A stretch of DNA of 64,000 nucleotides from Histomonas meleagridis (taxonomy: Eukaryota; Parabasalia; Tritrichomonadida; Dientamoebidae): assembly GCA_020186115.1 (NCBI GenBank), contig WSYJ01000144.1, forward strand, positions 62,001 through 126,000. The letters run 5' to 3'. Made by a program: the position numbers and the translations under genes. The notes below the pieces were generated by a model. It saw only the letters and a program-made list of their open reading frames with translations, ran no database searches and was not told the DNA's origin. Positions 1 to 10,300 of this stretch are shown here, one piece after another. Within the stretch, counting starts at the first letter, position 1, and every line of letters starts with the position of its first letter.

Positions 1-460
1 CTTCACCATCCCATGAAGCAATTCCTATACAGTTAAACGGCTGAAGCATTGCACAACCAATGATAGTGTCAACCATAACAATATTTGAAAGTGGTTTACC
101 TATCAATCGTAAATCTTTTATAGGATACCCTTTAGCGAAAAGACAGCTGTCCTTGAAGAAACACTGTTTGTCAGATATAAAAGGTGCAATTTTGTGAATG
201 ATTTTAAGAGAGATATCTTTATCATCCGATGTAAAAAAATAAACCGTATAATATTTGGATATTTTCTTCAGGAATGAAGTGGCTTCAGGACGTATTTGAA
301 CGTAAGTTTTTCTCTTCCCAGTTACAAAAAAATCTGAATTTTTTGTTTTTAATTGTGTTTTAATGATTAAAATGTGATCAAGATCGAGTACAAGCGATGG
401 TTTTTGTTTGCTAAATCTCTGTTTATAGATGCTTTGGACCAATGACATGAAGTTACCCAT
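1..460 (-). CDS. FCP1/SCP1 (NIF)-type CTD phosphatase-like protein, C-terminus cut off by the window edge
   Basis: The reading frame runs off the left edge; 153 codons are visible. It aligns by eye with the NLI-interacting-factor/FCP1 phosphatase fold of the HAD superfamily: the nucleophile strand SLVLDLDHIL at about residues 22-31, then IRPEATSFLKKI, KDLRLIGKPLSNIVMVD and LQPF at the end. Members dephosphorylate Ser/Thr, classically on the RNA polymerase II tail. Both aspartates of the DxDx(T/V) motif are present, but the following residues are HI instead of the usual ET. The late acidic motif reads VDT instead of VDN/VDD. Activity may therefore be altered or lost. ATG at 460 is the first Met; a second lies at 448. 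The frame stays open upstream to about 597 without another ATG. Family assignment is firm; substrate is unknown. Confidence 0.8.
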   Translation of the reverse strand, partial: MGNFMSLVQSIYKQRFSKQKPSLVLDLDHILIIKTQLKTKNSDFFVTGKRKTYVQIRPEATSFLKKISKYYTVYFFTSDDKDISLKIIHKIAPFISDKQCFFKDSCLFAKGYPIKDLRLIGKPLSNIVMVDTIIGCAMLQPFNCIGIASWDGE

Positions 461-1110
461 CCAATGGAGTGGATTTGGAATTGAATGCTGAAGATTGTAC
501 TTGATCAAAAAGTTATACTTTCAGCAGGTCGAAATTGAATTTTAAGATGGTTTTTGAAATGTTCTGTTTCTGTTGAAGGTAATAAAACCAATGGCGAACG
601 TTAAGACATTAACACCGATCTGCGGCCTTTGGCCAAAGTTATTTGATTTTTTGGGGTTTTTAATATTTGACGATGGTGTCTTCATGACAGTAAAGGATAT
701 CTTTCGTAAAAATTGAAAATTTGTAGAATGTATTAATGCGTATTAATCTTCATAAGCTTTATAGATTATTTTTTCTTGGAAAGAAAAACATGATTAAGCA
801 TGTTTTAGAAAACATTTATATTTAGACTTTTTAGTAAATCAAATATATTCAAATATATCATATTTTTTTTTTTTTGAAGTCTGTATGAAAAAAGATGACT
901 TTGGGGAAACCCTTTTACATGTAATGATTTGCTACATAAATTTTATGACAAATTATTTTAATTATTTTGGAAAAATTGTTTTTTTTTTCTTTTCTCTTTG
1001 GTTTCTTGAATTGTTTCAAATCCACTTTAAACTTTGGATGTTGTTCATGAGCAAAACTTTCTTTTAGATCATGGTGATGATTTTTCTGGTTTAAACGTAC
1101 AGATTTTCCT
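461..1110. other. Divergent intergenic region between the phosphatase-like gene and the helicase
   Basis: No convincing gene is seen. It holds AT-rich DNA with long A and T tracts and should carry both divergent promoters. A short open frame at 885-1067 is Phe-rich and lies inside the T-tract region, so it is treated as chance. Confidence 0.6.
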
Positions 1111-1116
1111 TCACTT
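1111..1116 (+). promoter_or_regulatory. Initiator (Inr) TCACTT of the helicase gene
   Basis: TCACTT matches the trichomonad Inr pattern TCA-Y-W. It lies 35 nt before the ATG at 1148 and downstream of the non-ATG 5' part of the same open frame, so it decides the start. Confidence 0.6.
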
Positions 1117-1147
1117 CAGAAGTGAAGTATTTGTTATTGGCTCTTAC

Positions 1148-3580
1148 ATGAAGAAATTACAAAGTAAACTCAACAAAAAGACCAAAAAAGAAACTACAGA
1201 ACAAAACAAACAAGAACCAATTGATTATGACACTACAGATGAAATGGGAAATTTATTAATACCAGATTTTCTTCAACATTCTTACATCCATGGCGATCCT
1301 CCGATTACCAAGCTTCGTGATTGGCAAGTTGATGTTTTATCTACAGAAGATTGGTCAAATAAGAAAAATTGTGTAATAGTTGCACCAACATCTGGTGGCA
1401 AGACTCTCGTGGCCGAAGTTGCGATTGCACAGCTTCTTGAAGATGAACCATATTCCAAAGCTATATACGCCCTTCCATTTGTTGCACTTGCATCAGAGAA
1501 ATATAACGACTTCAAAACACGTTTTCCTCAATACCAAGTAAAACCATACTTCCAAAACATTGGAGGTAGTGATTTTTCACGTGGTTCTATAGCAATATGT
1601 ACCTATGAGAAAGCACATTCACTTCTAAACTCCTCAATTAAATACCGTTATGATCATAAAATTAAACTTGTTATTATCGACGAAGCACATATGATCGGTG
1701 ATGATTCACGTGGTACTGTTGCAGAGTCACTTTTCATGAAATTAATGGCAATGCGTCATCCTCCACAAATTATATCTCTCACTGCCACGTTAAATGAGAC
1801 TGATGCCCGTAAACTTTCCACGTGTATTCATGGTTATCATTATTTTTGTTCCCTTCGTTCTGTTGATCTCCAACGTTTCATATCTAATAACGGTCAACTT
1901 TTTCAATGCAATTCCGATGGAACGACAACTTTTGCTCGAGCACTTAAAAATATTCGTCAAGATCATGATTATATACTTCCGATGATTCGTGAAGTACTTC
2001 TTCAGCATCGTTCACACCCATCTGTTCTAATATTTGCAAATACACGTAATGATGCAAAAAGAATTGCATTATTTATTTCAGGACATATAACAGATAACTT
2101 AGAAGGAATGCAACAGTTTAACAATCCACCGCAAGAAATAATTGATATACGTAACCAATTAATTCATGAATTAACAAAATCTCCTGGAGGCAGAGATAAT
2201 AATCTTGCTTCATGTATTTCAAAAGGTGTTGCGTTTCATCATGCAGGGTTATTACTAGAAGAACGAAAAATAATTGAATCTGGCATGAAAAATGGAGCAC
2301 TTTCAGTTGTAGTAGCAACCACAACACTTAGTGCCGGTATTAATATACATAGCGTATCACGAGTAATAATACATTCTCCATATCGAAAAACAGATGGCAA
2401 AAAAATTTTAATAACAAGTTCACTTTTTTCACAAATGTCAGGTAGGGCCGGTCGAATCCAAGGCATTAATGGAGATGTAATCGTAATTTCACGAAGTTCA
2501 CAAGAATTTACCGAAATTCAACAAATGTTAAATACTCCAATTCCATCTTTAACAACAATTATTAAAGAAACTGACAAAATAGATTCGGCCATATTACAAG
2601 CGTTATCCTTAGGATTGGCAACTGACTTATACACATTGAATACATATATCTCGACATCGTTCGAATTATCATTAAACGAACAAAACATAGAACTCATCAA
2701 ATCGGCAATAAATCGACTTATATCGCAAAAGCTCATTGAAACCAAGCATCTTCAAACCACAATTTTAGGCAATGCTATCACTGTTGCTAATTTTTCTATT
2801 GAAGAAGGGCTTATGTTGTATGACATCATTGACAAAATGATGAGTTCTTTGTGTTTAGTTGATGATTTACATATTGTATATTTATGTACACCATCACAAA
2901 CAGGCGTTTATATACCTTCTTTTAATGAGCAAATATGGGATAAAATTATAAATTCGCATTGGAAAGCCATACATTTAATCACTAATTACTCGAAACAAGA
3001 GCTACAAAAAATTTTTATAAATTCGATTGGCGGTTATCGTAAACTGAATTTAACCGAAATTAACGTTTTCGAACGTATTTATTCTGCTTCAATTCTTTTA
3101 GAAATTATTGAGGAGAAACCGATAAATATCGTCGAAACCGTTTACAAGACCGATAGGGGGACAATTCAAGCTCTTCAATCTAACGCAGCTTCTTTTGCTG
3201 GACAAATTACGAGATTTACCGAGGCACTTGGGTACTTTCCTTTGGCAGCTTCCATACAGCAATTTAGACAAAGATTAAGTTATGGTATTAAAGCAGAATT
3301 AATTGGTTTGATGTCAATTTCGGCAATGAGAAAAGATTTTGCTAGAATCTTATACGACGAAGGAATACAATCATTAAATGATATCGCAATGTTAAATATT
3401 GAAAAGTTAAAAGAAATTATTAGTAATAATTTAATAAGTGAAAATGGCATTAGCGATGATGAATTAAATGATATAGTAAAAAGTATCTATGATGAAGCTA
3501 AAGAAGTATCTGAACAATTCGCTTTACTCGAAGAGTATGAAGAAGAATCAACTTGGAGAAAAGTACTTGTTGTAAATTAA
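1148..3580 (+). CDS. Ski2-like DNA helicase of the HELQ/Hel308/POLQ-helicase type
   Basis: 810 aa. Superfamily 2 helicase motifs are complete: Walker A APTSGGKT (about 79-86), DEAH (about 177-180), SLTATL (about 208), VVVATTTLSAGIN (about 390) and QMSGRAGR (about 430). The spacing and the motif APTSGGKTLVAE are those of the HELQ/POLQ helicase family. The C-terminus has a helix-hairpin-helix-like part (LNDIAMLNIEKLKEII) that fits the ratchet/HhH region of Hel308. No polymerase domain follows, so it is HELQ-like rather than full POLQ. Such enzymes unwind DNA at stalled forks and strand breaks in the nucleus. The open frame extends upstream to 1034 only through a TTG codon; ATG 1148 follows the Inr and is preferred. 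Confidence 0.88.
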   Translation: MKKLQSKLNKKTKKETTEQNKQEPIDYDTTDEMGNLLIPDFLQHSYIHGDPPITKLRDWQVDVLSTEDWSNKKNCVIVAPTSGGKTLVAEVAIAQLLEDEPYSKAIYALPFVALASEKYNDFKTRFPQYQVKPYFQNIGGSDFSRGSIAICTYEKAHSLLNSSIKYRYDHKIKLVIIDEAHMIGDDSRGTVAESLFMKLMAMRHPPQIISLTATLNETDARKLSTCIHGYHYFCSLRSVDLQRFISNNGQLFQCNSDGTTTFARALKNIRQDHDYILPMIREVLLQHRSHPSVLIFANTRNDAKRIALFISGHITDNLEGMQQFNNPPQEIIDIRNQLIHELTKSPGGRDNNLASCISKGVAFHHAGLLLEERKIIESGMKNGALSVVVATTTLSAGINIHSVSRVIIHSPYRKTDGKKILITSSLFSQMSGRAGRIQGINGDVIVISRSSQEFTEIQQMLNTPIPSLTTIIKETDKIDSAILQALSLGLATDLYTLNTYISTSFELSLNEQNIELIKSAINRLISQKLIETKHLQTTILGNAITVANFSIEEGLMLYDIIDKMMSSLCLVDDLHIVYLCTPSQTGVYIPSFNEQIWDKIINSHWKAIHLITNYSKQELQKIFINSIGGYRKLNLTEINVFERIYSASILLEIIEEKPINIVETVYKTDRGTIQALQSNAASFAGQITRFTEALGYFPLAASIQQFRQRLSYGIKAELIGLMSISAMRKDFARILYDEGIQSLNDIAMLNIEKLKEIISNNLISENGISDDELNDIVKSIYDEAKEVSEQFALLEEYEEESTWRKVLVVN

Positions 3581-3630
3581 CAAATTGTTTGTAAAAACGT
3601 TATAATGAAAATAATTTTTTTTTATTTGAT

Positions 3631-3759
3631 TTACATTCTAAATTGTTCAGTGATTTCTCTATCCAATTCATGAATTAATCAACAACTATCGTTATTTTCT
3701 GCTTCTTTTGTCCAATCCTTCATACATTCGCATTCATCCAAAGACATTTGTCCATTCAT
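3631..3759 (-). pseudogene. Small coding-like frame interrupted by an in-frame TGA
   Basis: Downstream of the Sel1 gene on the same strand an ATG at 3759 opens a 26-codon frame rich in Cys, Asp and Glu (it contains DECECMKDWTKEAENN and ends in Cys). It stops at TGA 3681-3679 and then stays open for 15 more protein-like codons (LIHELDREITEQFRM) to a TAA. An Inr-like TCATTG lies at 3794-3789. It may be a tiny decayed gene or the tail of a lost one. No family recognised. Confidence 0.25.
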
Positions 3760-3811
3760 TACAGAGGAATTTATGTACAAATGTATTGCAATGAAACAGT
3801 TTTAGACAAAT

Positions 3812-5212
3812 TTATTTCATTTTATTAATTCTATCGAGGCATTTCTGTGCGAATGGGTAATGCAAGTCGGCGGCCATTTTGTAGTACTTTCTTGCCATCT
3901 CCAAGTCAGCCTTAACTCCGATGCCTTTTTCATACACAAATGCCATGTTGCAGTACCCCAAAGGCTCTCCGTAATCAGCTGCCATTTCGAACATCTTCAG
4001 CGCCTCTTTTGTGTCTTGTTTTACTCCTCCTTCGCCTTTCAGATATATTATTCCAACGTTATTCATAGCTGTTACGTTTTTAGCGTCAATTGCCTTCTTG
4101 AAGTATTCCATCGCTTCCTTCATGTCCAATTTAGTTCCCATCCCCTTACTGACCAAAAATGCATATGAATTAGCGCAATTCATGTCGCCATTATCTGCAG
4201 CCATTTTGAAGTATTTAACTGCAGAAGTTAAATCAACTGGAGTGCCTTCCCCAAATTGATACATTCGGGCTAAATTTCCTTGAGCTACAATGTTCCCTCC
4301 ATCAGCTGCAATCTTATAGTGTTGGATTGCCGATTTAGGATCTTGTGTAGTGCCAAGACCAACTTGAAGAAAATACCCATAAATAAAATGACCGCTGGGA
4401 TCATTCGTAGCCGCGGCTTGTTTGGCATATTCAAATGCTTTTTTCTCATCGCGTTTAATCCCGCGACCATTCGAATATATCATCGCAAGTGCTACAAGGG
4501 ATTGGGGTACCCCATTTTTGGCCGATTTTTCAAAATACTCAATAGCTTGCTTAGTATCAGTAGAACTATTAAGACCTCGTGCATAGTTGTATTGACCATC
4601 AGGATCTCCTTGATCAGCTGACATCTTGAAATATTTCATGGCTTCTTCTTCATTTTTGTCAACACCATCACCATTGAGAAGCATGAAGCCGTAGCTATTT
4701 TGGGCAGCTTTAAGACCATTGTCAGCTGCTAATTTGAAATATCGTGCGGCGTATATTTTGTTGACTGGAATACCTTCAGCACCATTAAAATAGGTGTTGG
4801 CAAGGAGGTATTGTGCTCCTTGGTGATTAAGGCCTGAAGCATTGTTCAAGTAATGGATACCAAGTTTAACATCTTTTTCAACTCCAATGCCTTCAAGATA
4901 TGAACGACCAAGGTTGTAGAGTCCATCTGGGTCCTTTTGGTCGGCTGACATTTTGTAATACTTAAAGGCTAATTTTGGATCTTTTTTTCCAAGCTTTCCA
5001 GCTTCTATGAACTCTCCGTAAGCAGCCTGAGATTTGGCGTCTCCATTGTCTGCTTTGTCTTTAAGCTCTTTTGAAGCAACTTTGATCATTTCACGGATTT
5101 GTTGTTTATCTGAAACAAAATCTGTTGTTTCTTTACTAAAAAATCGTGTAAAAGAGGAAAACATTCGATAATGTAATGAAGGTTTTGCTGATTTTGGTAA
5201 AAAAGTCAACAT
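3812..5212 (-). CDS. Sel1-like repeat (SLR/TPR-type) protein
   Basis: 466 aa from the ATG at 5212. Residues from about 45 to the end are 10-11 tandem Sel1-like repeats of about 36 residues with the signature A(x)YFKMAAD-GD/N-P-x-G-Q-x-N-L/Y, for example EAMKYFKMSADQGDPDGQYN. Sel1 repeats form an alpha-alpha solenoid used as a scaffold; in other eukaryotes they occur in ERAD and signalling adaptors. No catalytic domain is seen. The frame continues upstream only to a GTG; ATG 5212 lies 15-20 nt after an Inr-like TCATA. The N-terminus MLTFLPKSAKPSLHYRMF is basic and Ser-rich, loosely like a hydrogenosomal presequence, but this is weak. Partner unknown. Confidence 0.85.
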   Translation of the reverse strand: MLTFLPKSAKPSLHYRMFSSFTRFFSKETTDFVSDKQQIREMIKVASKELKDKADNGDAKSQAAYGEFIEAGKLGKKDPKLAFKYYKMSADQKDPDGLYNLGRSYLEGIGVEKDVKLGIHYLNNASGLNHQGAQYLLANTYFNGAEGIPVNKIYAARYFKLAADNGLKAAQNSYGFMLLNGDGVDKNEEEAMKYFKMSADQGDPDGQYNYARGLNSSTDTKQAIEYFEKSAKNGVPQSLVALAMIYSNGRGIKRDEKKAFEYAKQAAATNDPSGHFIYGYFLQVGLGTTQDPKSAIQHYKIAADGGNIVAQGNLARMYQFGEGTPVDLTSAVKYFKMAADNGDMNCANSYAFLVSKGMGTKLDMKEAMEYFKKAIDAKNVTAMNNVGIIYLKGEGGVKQDTKEALKMFEMAADYGEPLGYCNMAFVYEKGIGVKADLEMARKYYKMAADLHYPFAQKCLDRINKMK

Positions 5213-5791
5213 GAATTTATATGTGATATGACCAGATGACACTTTTTATTTTGAAAAAGAATGTAAACTATATAAAAAGTTTTCATTTGGAGTGCTAAAT
5301 GCTCGAGATAATTTTTTCGAAGTAACGACAATCTGTTTCATATTTATAATATGTGGAAATTGACTATTTTGTTTTTTATGATAACTATTAAAGTATATGG
5401 GCGTGGACAATATAATAATATTTAATTGACTTCTTTTATTCATACTCAAGATATTTATCATATGAATAGCATTTAATCTCGATTCATTTTATTACAAAAA
5501 AATTAATGATTTAAAAGTAATATAATCTTGTATAAACTTTTAAATTTTTGCCAAAAATGAAAATCAAAAATACATCCTCTTTAACACGATATGAATTGAG
5601 TAATTTTCTAAGAAAAAATCATAACATTTTTCGGTGTATGTTAAAAAAATGTAAAGAAAATAAAAAAATTTTATGCCTAAAATCACTCAATTAATAAATT
5701 TAATGTGTAATAAATTTTTATAAATTTTTTTTTCAATATATAACACATTCTTATAAATCAGAGTTCTTATAGTTCATGGGAGGTTATGACA
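5213..5791. other. Divergent intergenic region
   Basis: AT-rich DNA between the Sel1 gene and the DUF3447 gene. Short frames occur on the minus strand but none resembles a protein family. It should hold both promoters. Confidence 0.6.
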
Positions 5792-5797
5792 TCACAT
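5792..5797 (+). promoter_or_regulatory. Inr-like element of the 5.8-kb DUF3447 gene
   Basis: TCACAT (TCA-Y-W) lies 12 nt before ATG 5804, giving the very short 5' leader typical of trichomonads. Confidence 0.5.
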
Positions 5798-5803
5798 TGA
5801 AAT

Positions 5804-7018
5804 ATGAACAGTCCAGATTACATAGATTCAAATGAATTTGAAGCAATTCTGTCAATAGAACAAATAATTTTTGGTCTACACGACGGAAATGTTGCTGATT
5901 CAGCAAAGTCAATAATTGATAAATTTGATAAAAATTATCCAATATCTTTTAACTTAATTTTAAGTCAAATTATATACTCACGTTTTGTCATGAAAAAGAA
6001 AGATTATAAAATATGTTTAAATTTTTTAAAAGAAGTTGAATCATTAGAAGAAAAAATCAAAAGTACATCTAAAATTTTTGTTGTATTTCGAGATTTCCTT
6101 CATTTTCAAGAAGACACAAAAGAATCAAATGATCTCCTTGAGAAATTAAACAATAAAACTAATTTTATGAAACCTAATAAAACACTTTATGAAGCGCGTT
6201 ATATTACACCTGAAGAACTAGAAGAATCTAATAGAATATTAGATTCTTGTTTTGTTGTTCGAGTAAAACTAAATAAAGATGGATTCATAGGCCAAGAACT
6301 CAATGAAGGAAATGATTTCAATCATGAAGATGATCCAAAAAATGGTGAAAAACATAAGGAAATAATCGAAGAAGAAGCAACAAAAGCAATCCGAAAAGAT
6401 GATGATGAAAATCTTCTAGAAATATTGTCAGAAGAAAACTTTGATTTTAATCAAGAAATTACACCATCACTTCATGAAAAGTATTCGTTTTTTACTCGTT
6501 ATGGCGGTACATTAATTGATTATTCAGCATTTTTCGGATCTATTAAATGTTTTAAATATTTACTTATGAATGGTGCAAATGTAAAAAATACAGGTAAATA
6601 TGCAATTGCAGGTGGAAATGAAGAAATCATTCATTTATGTGAACAAAATCATTCATCATTTGAAGATGCATATGAAACAGCAATTAAATACCACAAAAAT
6701 GATATATTTAAATATATATATGAAAATAAATTTGAAGAAATTTCTGATATAGAAAAATTAGGAATTCTTTGCATTCGTTACTATAATCATGAAATATTAT
6801 CATTTTTACTTGAAAAAGGAATGAAAATTAATGATAATATTATAAACGAATCAGCAAAAATTGGTAACTTATTTCTTGTTAAATATTTTCTTCGAAATTA
6901 TCACATTCCAAATGAAATTTTAATTTTTTCATCAGAATCTGGAAACATTGAACTTGTTAAATATGTTTTAAAACGAAATGATGTGAATATCAATGCTAAA
7001 GATTTTCATTTATTTTAA
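5804..7018 (+). CDS. DUF3447/ankyrin-repeat protein, first contiguous coding block
   Basis: 404 aa. The N-terminal half (about 1-140) is the Asp/Lys/Phe-rich helical domain seen in its paralogues. From about 215 comes the DUF3447-type region (IDYSAFFGSIKCFKYLLMNG, then AIAGGNEEIIHLCEQNHSSF), followed by ankyrin repeats ending with DVNINAKD at 7003. The frame then hits TAA a few codons later. Two more ankyrin cassettes follow at 7084-7173 and 7234-7329, so the gene probably continues to 7329. The family is abundant in trichomonads and its function is unknown; ankyrin repeats normally bind proteins. It is closely related to the 44.8-kb gene on the other strand. Confidence 0.8.
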   Translation: MNSPDYIDSNEFEAILSIEQIIFGLHDGNVADSAKSIIDKFDKNYPISFNLILSQIIYSRFVMKKKDYKICLNFLKEVESLEEKIKSTSKIFVVFRDFLHFQEDTKESNDLLEKLNNKTNFMKPNKTLYEARYITPEELEESNRILDSCFVVRVKLNKDGFIGQELNEGNDFNHEDDPKNGEKHKEIIEEEATKAIRKDDDENLLEILSEENFDFNQEITPSLHEKYSFFTRYGGTLIDYSAFFGSIKCFKYLLMNGANVKNTGKYAIAGGNEEIIHLCEQNHSSFEDAYETAIKYHKNDIFKYIYENKFEEISDIEKLGILCIRYYNHEILSFLLEKGMKINDNIINESAKIGNLFLVKYFLRNYHIPNEILIFSSESGNIELVKYVLKRNDVNINAKDFHLF

Positions 7019-7083
7019 TTAAATTTTGTTTTAATGTTTCGATGTTATAAAATAATAATTGGAAATTATTTAAATTGTTTAAT

Positions 7084-7329
7084 ACAGCAGTTATTATGGC
7101 AACTAAATACGGCTGTTTAGAAATAGTCAAGTTACTTAATGAGCAGCAAGGAATTGATATCAATGCCAAAAATTTTTTTTATTTTGATTTAATGTTTATT
7201 TTATTATTTTGATATTCCAAAAATCTATTTAAAACGGCACTGATTGTTGCATCTGAAAACAATCAAAACGAAACAAGTGAAATACTTCCTGAACAAAAAG
7301 AAACTTCAAGTCGTTGTACAATAAACTAA
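7084..7329 (+). repeat. Two detached ankyrin cassettes continuing the 5.8-kb gene
   Basis: Cassette one (7084-7173) reads TAVIMATKYGCLEIVKLL and ends with DINAKN. Cassette two starts at 7234 (TALIVASENN) and ends in its own TAA at 7329. Distance from the Asp codon at 7001-7003 to the Thr codon at 7084 is 80 nt; from the Asn codon at 7171-7173 to the Thr codon at 7234 it is 60 nt. Both spacers contain in-frame stops and share the block TGGAAATTATTTAAA or a worn form of it. The same distances occur in the 41.4-43.5 kb array. I read these as exons separated by intron-like spacers; unspliced remnants are the alternative. Confidence 0.6.
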
Positions 7330-7392
7330 TTTTACATTTTAAAAGATTATATATAACATATATATATTTTTTTTATTCACTTAATAAATTAA

Positions 7393-10300
7393 TTATTGTT
7401 GTCGATACATTAACAAATGCTTTTGTATTAATGAAATTGTTGATTCATAGAACCCAGTTCTCTGTAATATTTCTTCCAATGGCACATTTATCACGAACTG
7501 TGCAAGGAAAGCTGCATCTTCTTGATCAGTAGCTCTTATGACGTAATCATCCGAAGCGAAGAATCCAGCTGCATAAAGGAACATATCTTCACCGGTGAAT
7601 TTCACTGGCCACTTTTGTGAAGCGAACCTTATAAACCGTGCGGTGAACTTCACATTTATATTATTCATTTTAGTCGTTAAGAATTTTATCATTTCATCGA
7701 ATTCATTTTCTTGAGGTTGAATTTGATATATCATTACACTTGAATACCATAAGATGATAGCAGCATCGATTAACTCATTTGGGAAATGTGAATCGTTTTG
7801 TATAACTTCGCCAATTGAATTCATAATTATTTGTAATTGTGGAAATATTGGATTAGGATCGACATAAAGCAAGTAATTTAACGCTTCAAATGCACACGTT
7901 CTATTATCCGTGAATGAAGCTTTGATCATTGACATACTTCCGACAAATATCATATTGTAAAGACTTTCTTTAAACTCTGGAAATACAGTTAACAAGAATG
8001 CAACTGCTTTAATCGCTTGTCCTTTACAATATTTACTTCTTCCATTAACAATACTTACAAGCGAATTTAATATATGTTCAATATATTGGACCCCATCACG
8101 GCCATATTCAAGAAAGAAACGAATAACGGAGTTCATTAATGGCGTTACAATTCTTCGATTAAGAATATTCTTCTTATTCGATTCTCGATAATTCGGATTT
8201 TCAACTTTAAGTCCAATAATCATTTGCGTCGCAATTGCATCGCCATATTGAACAAGAAGTTGTTTCCCTAACAATGATATAACAGTGGTCATTACATCCC
8301 AGATATCACTAAGTTCATCAGAACTTTCAGCATTCGATATAGACATGACAAGCAATTGCATAAGCTCTGTTACGTCAAGGTTGGATTTAACAAAGCCGGA
8401 AATAACCCCTTCAAATGATCGAATTGCATAACAATTAATTTGCTCATCATTAATTGATATTCGAATAAGTTCTTTGATTTCGTCTGCTCTCGGTATAAAT
8501 TGATCATGATAAAAGTTAAAAATGGTCGCAATTGTCATCAGAATTTGTCCACGCATTTCAGTATATGTAGCTAAAACTTTTAGATACTCCTTTTCTTCTT
8601 CTTCATTTTCGATCTCTACGTCCTGTGAAAATAACTCTGACTTATTGGTAAATAATTCAATAAATCTATTGAAAAATTGCCCAATAAATGGAGCTATGGA
8701 AATGGTGTATATGTCAACTAGATTTTGAATTTGCGTAGCACAAGTAAGTATCATATGATGGTCATCAGGATTTGATAATCCATTAAATATTATTGTACAA
8801 AGTGATCCAATTTCACCTCGGAGTAAGAGAGGGTTACTAAATGCAAAAGAACAATACGCTAAAACTGCTACTTCGTAAGATGAATCTCCCATTTTAAGTA
8901 ATTGGGAAAGAAATGGTTGAATCGCTTCGTAGTACTTCCCTTGGATTCCTGTAGTAGCAACCGCTATTTGAGCTATGAGTTGACATAAGATTTCAATGCG
9001 ATAAGGATCTGTAGAAGATTTAAATTGTTCATATAAAATTGACAATGTCTGTTCGATATTTTTCGGTTGTTTTGAAGATTTATCATATAAATTTGTAAGT
9101 GTAAGGATAGCATTATCAGAAATTGGAACATTTTGAAGTAGACAACCTTCAAAAACGTCAATTAGTTGAGCGGATAATGATTCATCAGTTAATATGAATT
9201 TATCAATTAATTTACATGATTTATCAATAAGTACTTTATTACCTGACACAAGTGATTTACCAACTAATTGTTCAAATGCTTCAAAAATATCCATAATTTC
9301 TGCTTCTATTGATTCAAAAATAGAATTAATGATCATAATGCATACTAAATATGAAAATGGATCGTTGGAGTTCGTTAAGGTTTCAATGATCGGCACAAAA
9401 AGTGAAATAACCGTTTCTTCATCGGCTTCTTTGGAGAGAACTTCAAAGAAATGTGATGGAGCTAAATATTCATCAGTTTCATATGACTCACGACAAAGAA
9501 GAAGTGAGAACTGAGTAAAGTGGTTAAGATAATCTTGAATATTACCTGATAATAATGATTGATCATTTTCAATAGCAGACTCAAAAATGGTAAAAGCCGA
9601 AATCCTAATCATGGAATCTAATTGATCATTGTGTAAAACAGCAACAGTGGCTGGGAAAAGATCAACTAAACATGAATGAACAAATTCTGGTAAGAATTGA
9701 ATGGCACGGCATATCATGAAAAAGAACCTTGAAGCCTCAAAAGAATCCTGACTAACAGTCACCAAATATTCGAAGCGTTTATGAATTCCATTTGAAATAA
9801 AAGATAATTGTTCAGAATATCTTTTGGATAAGTCTGGTGATTGGAAAAGAGATACATAGAAATCGTATACGTTTATAATATTATCAGTGGTATCTGTTTC
9901 TAAAAGTTTTGCTGAAATAGAAATTGCTTGGTTGAAAAAGTCGGTCATAGAAGAAAATATTGCTTCAAAGTTTGGTATCATGATTGAAGCTAAATAAAAT
10001 CCAGTACCAATTGTATTTTGATTTTGGAAATATGCATTCAATAATTCAAAGAATGGCTGAGGTGGTATTTGAACTCGATTCCAAATCATAATAGCAGCAT
10101 CGCAGAGAATTTCACGTCCATTTGGTTTTGGAGATACACAAGCAAATTGTAAAATTTTTGGTAAAATCTCAAGGAGTTTTTCGTTATTAATACTATTATA
10201 AAAATGCTTTGTCCAAACATAGATAAATGTAGCTGTAAAATGTTGGACATTTTCGTCCTTTATATTTTCTGTGATTGATATCAAGGGATAAATTGAATCA

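Noticed and set aside
885-1067. 60-codon Phe-rich frame upstream of the helicase
   Set aside because: Composed of T tracts, overlaps the helicase promoter, no family resemblance.
1034-1147. Helicase start at 1034
   Set aside because: The codon there is TTG; the Inr at 1111 lies downstream of it and ATG 1148 is the first Met.
3631-3759. Selenoprotein or reassigned TGA codon
   Set aside because: No supporting structure was seen. TGA behaves as a stop in the relics here, and every long intact gene frame runs without an internal TGA.
5242-5461. 71-codon minus-strand frame upstream of the Sel1 gene
   Set aside because: No family resemblance and it would occupy the promoter region of the Sel1 gene.
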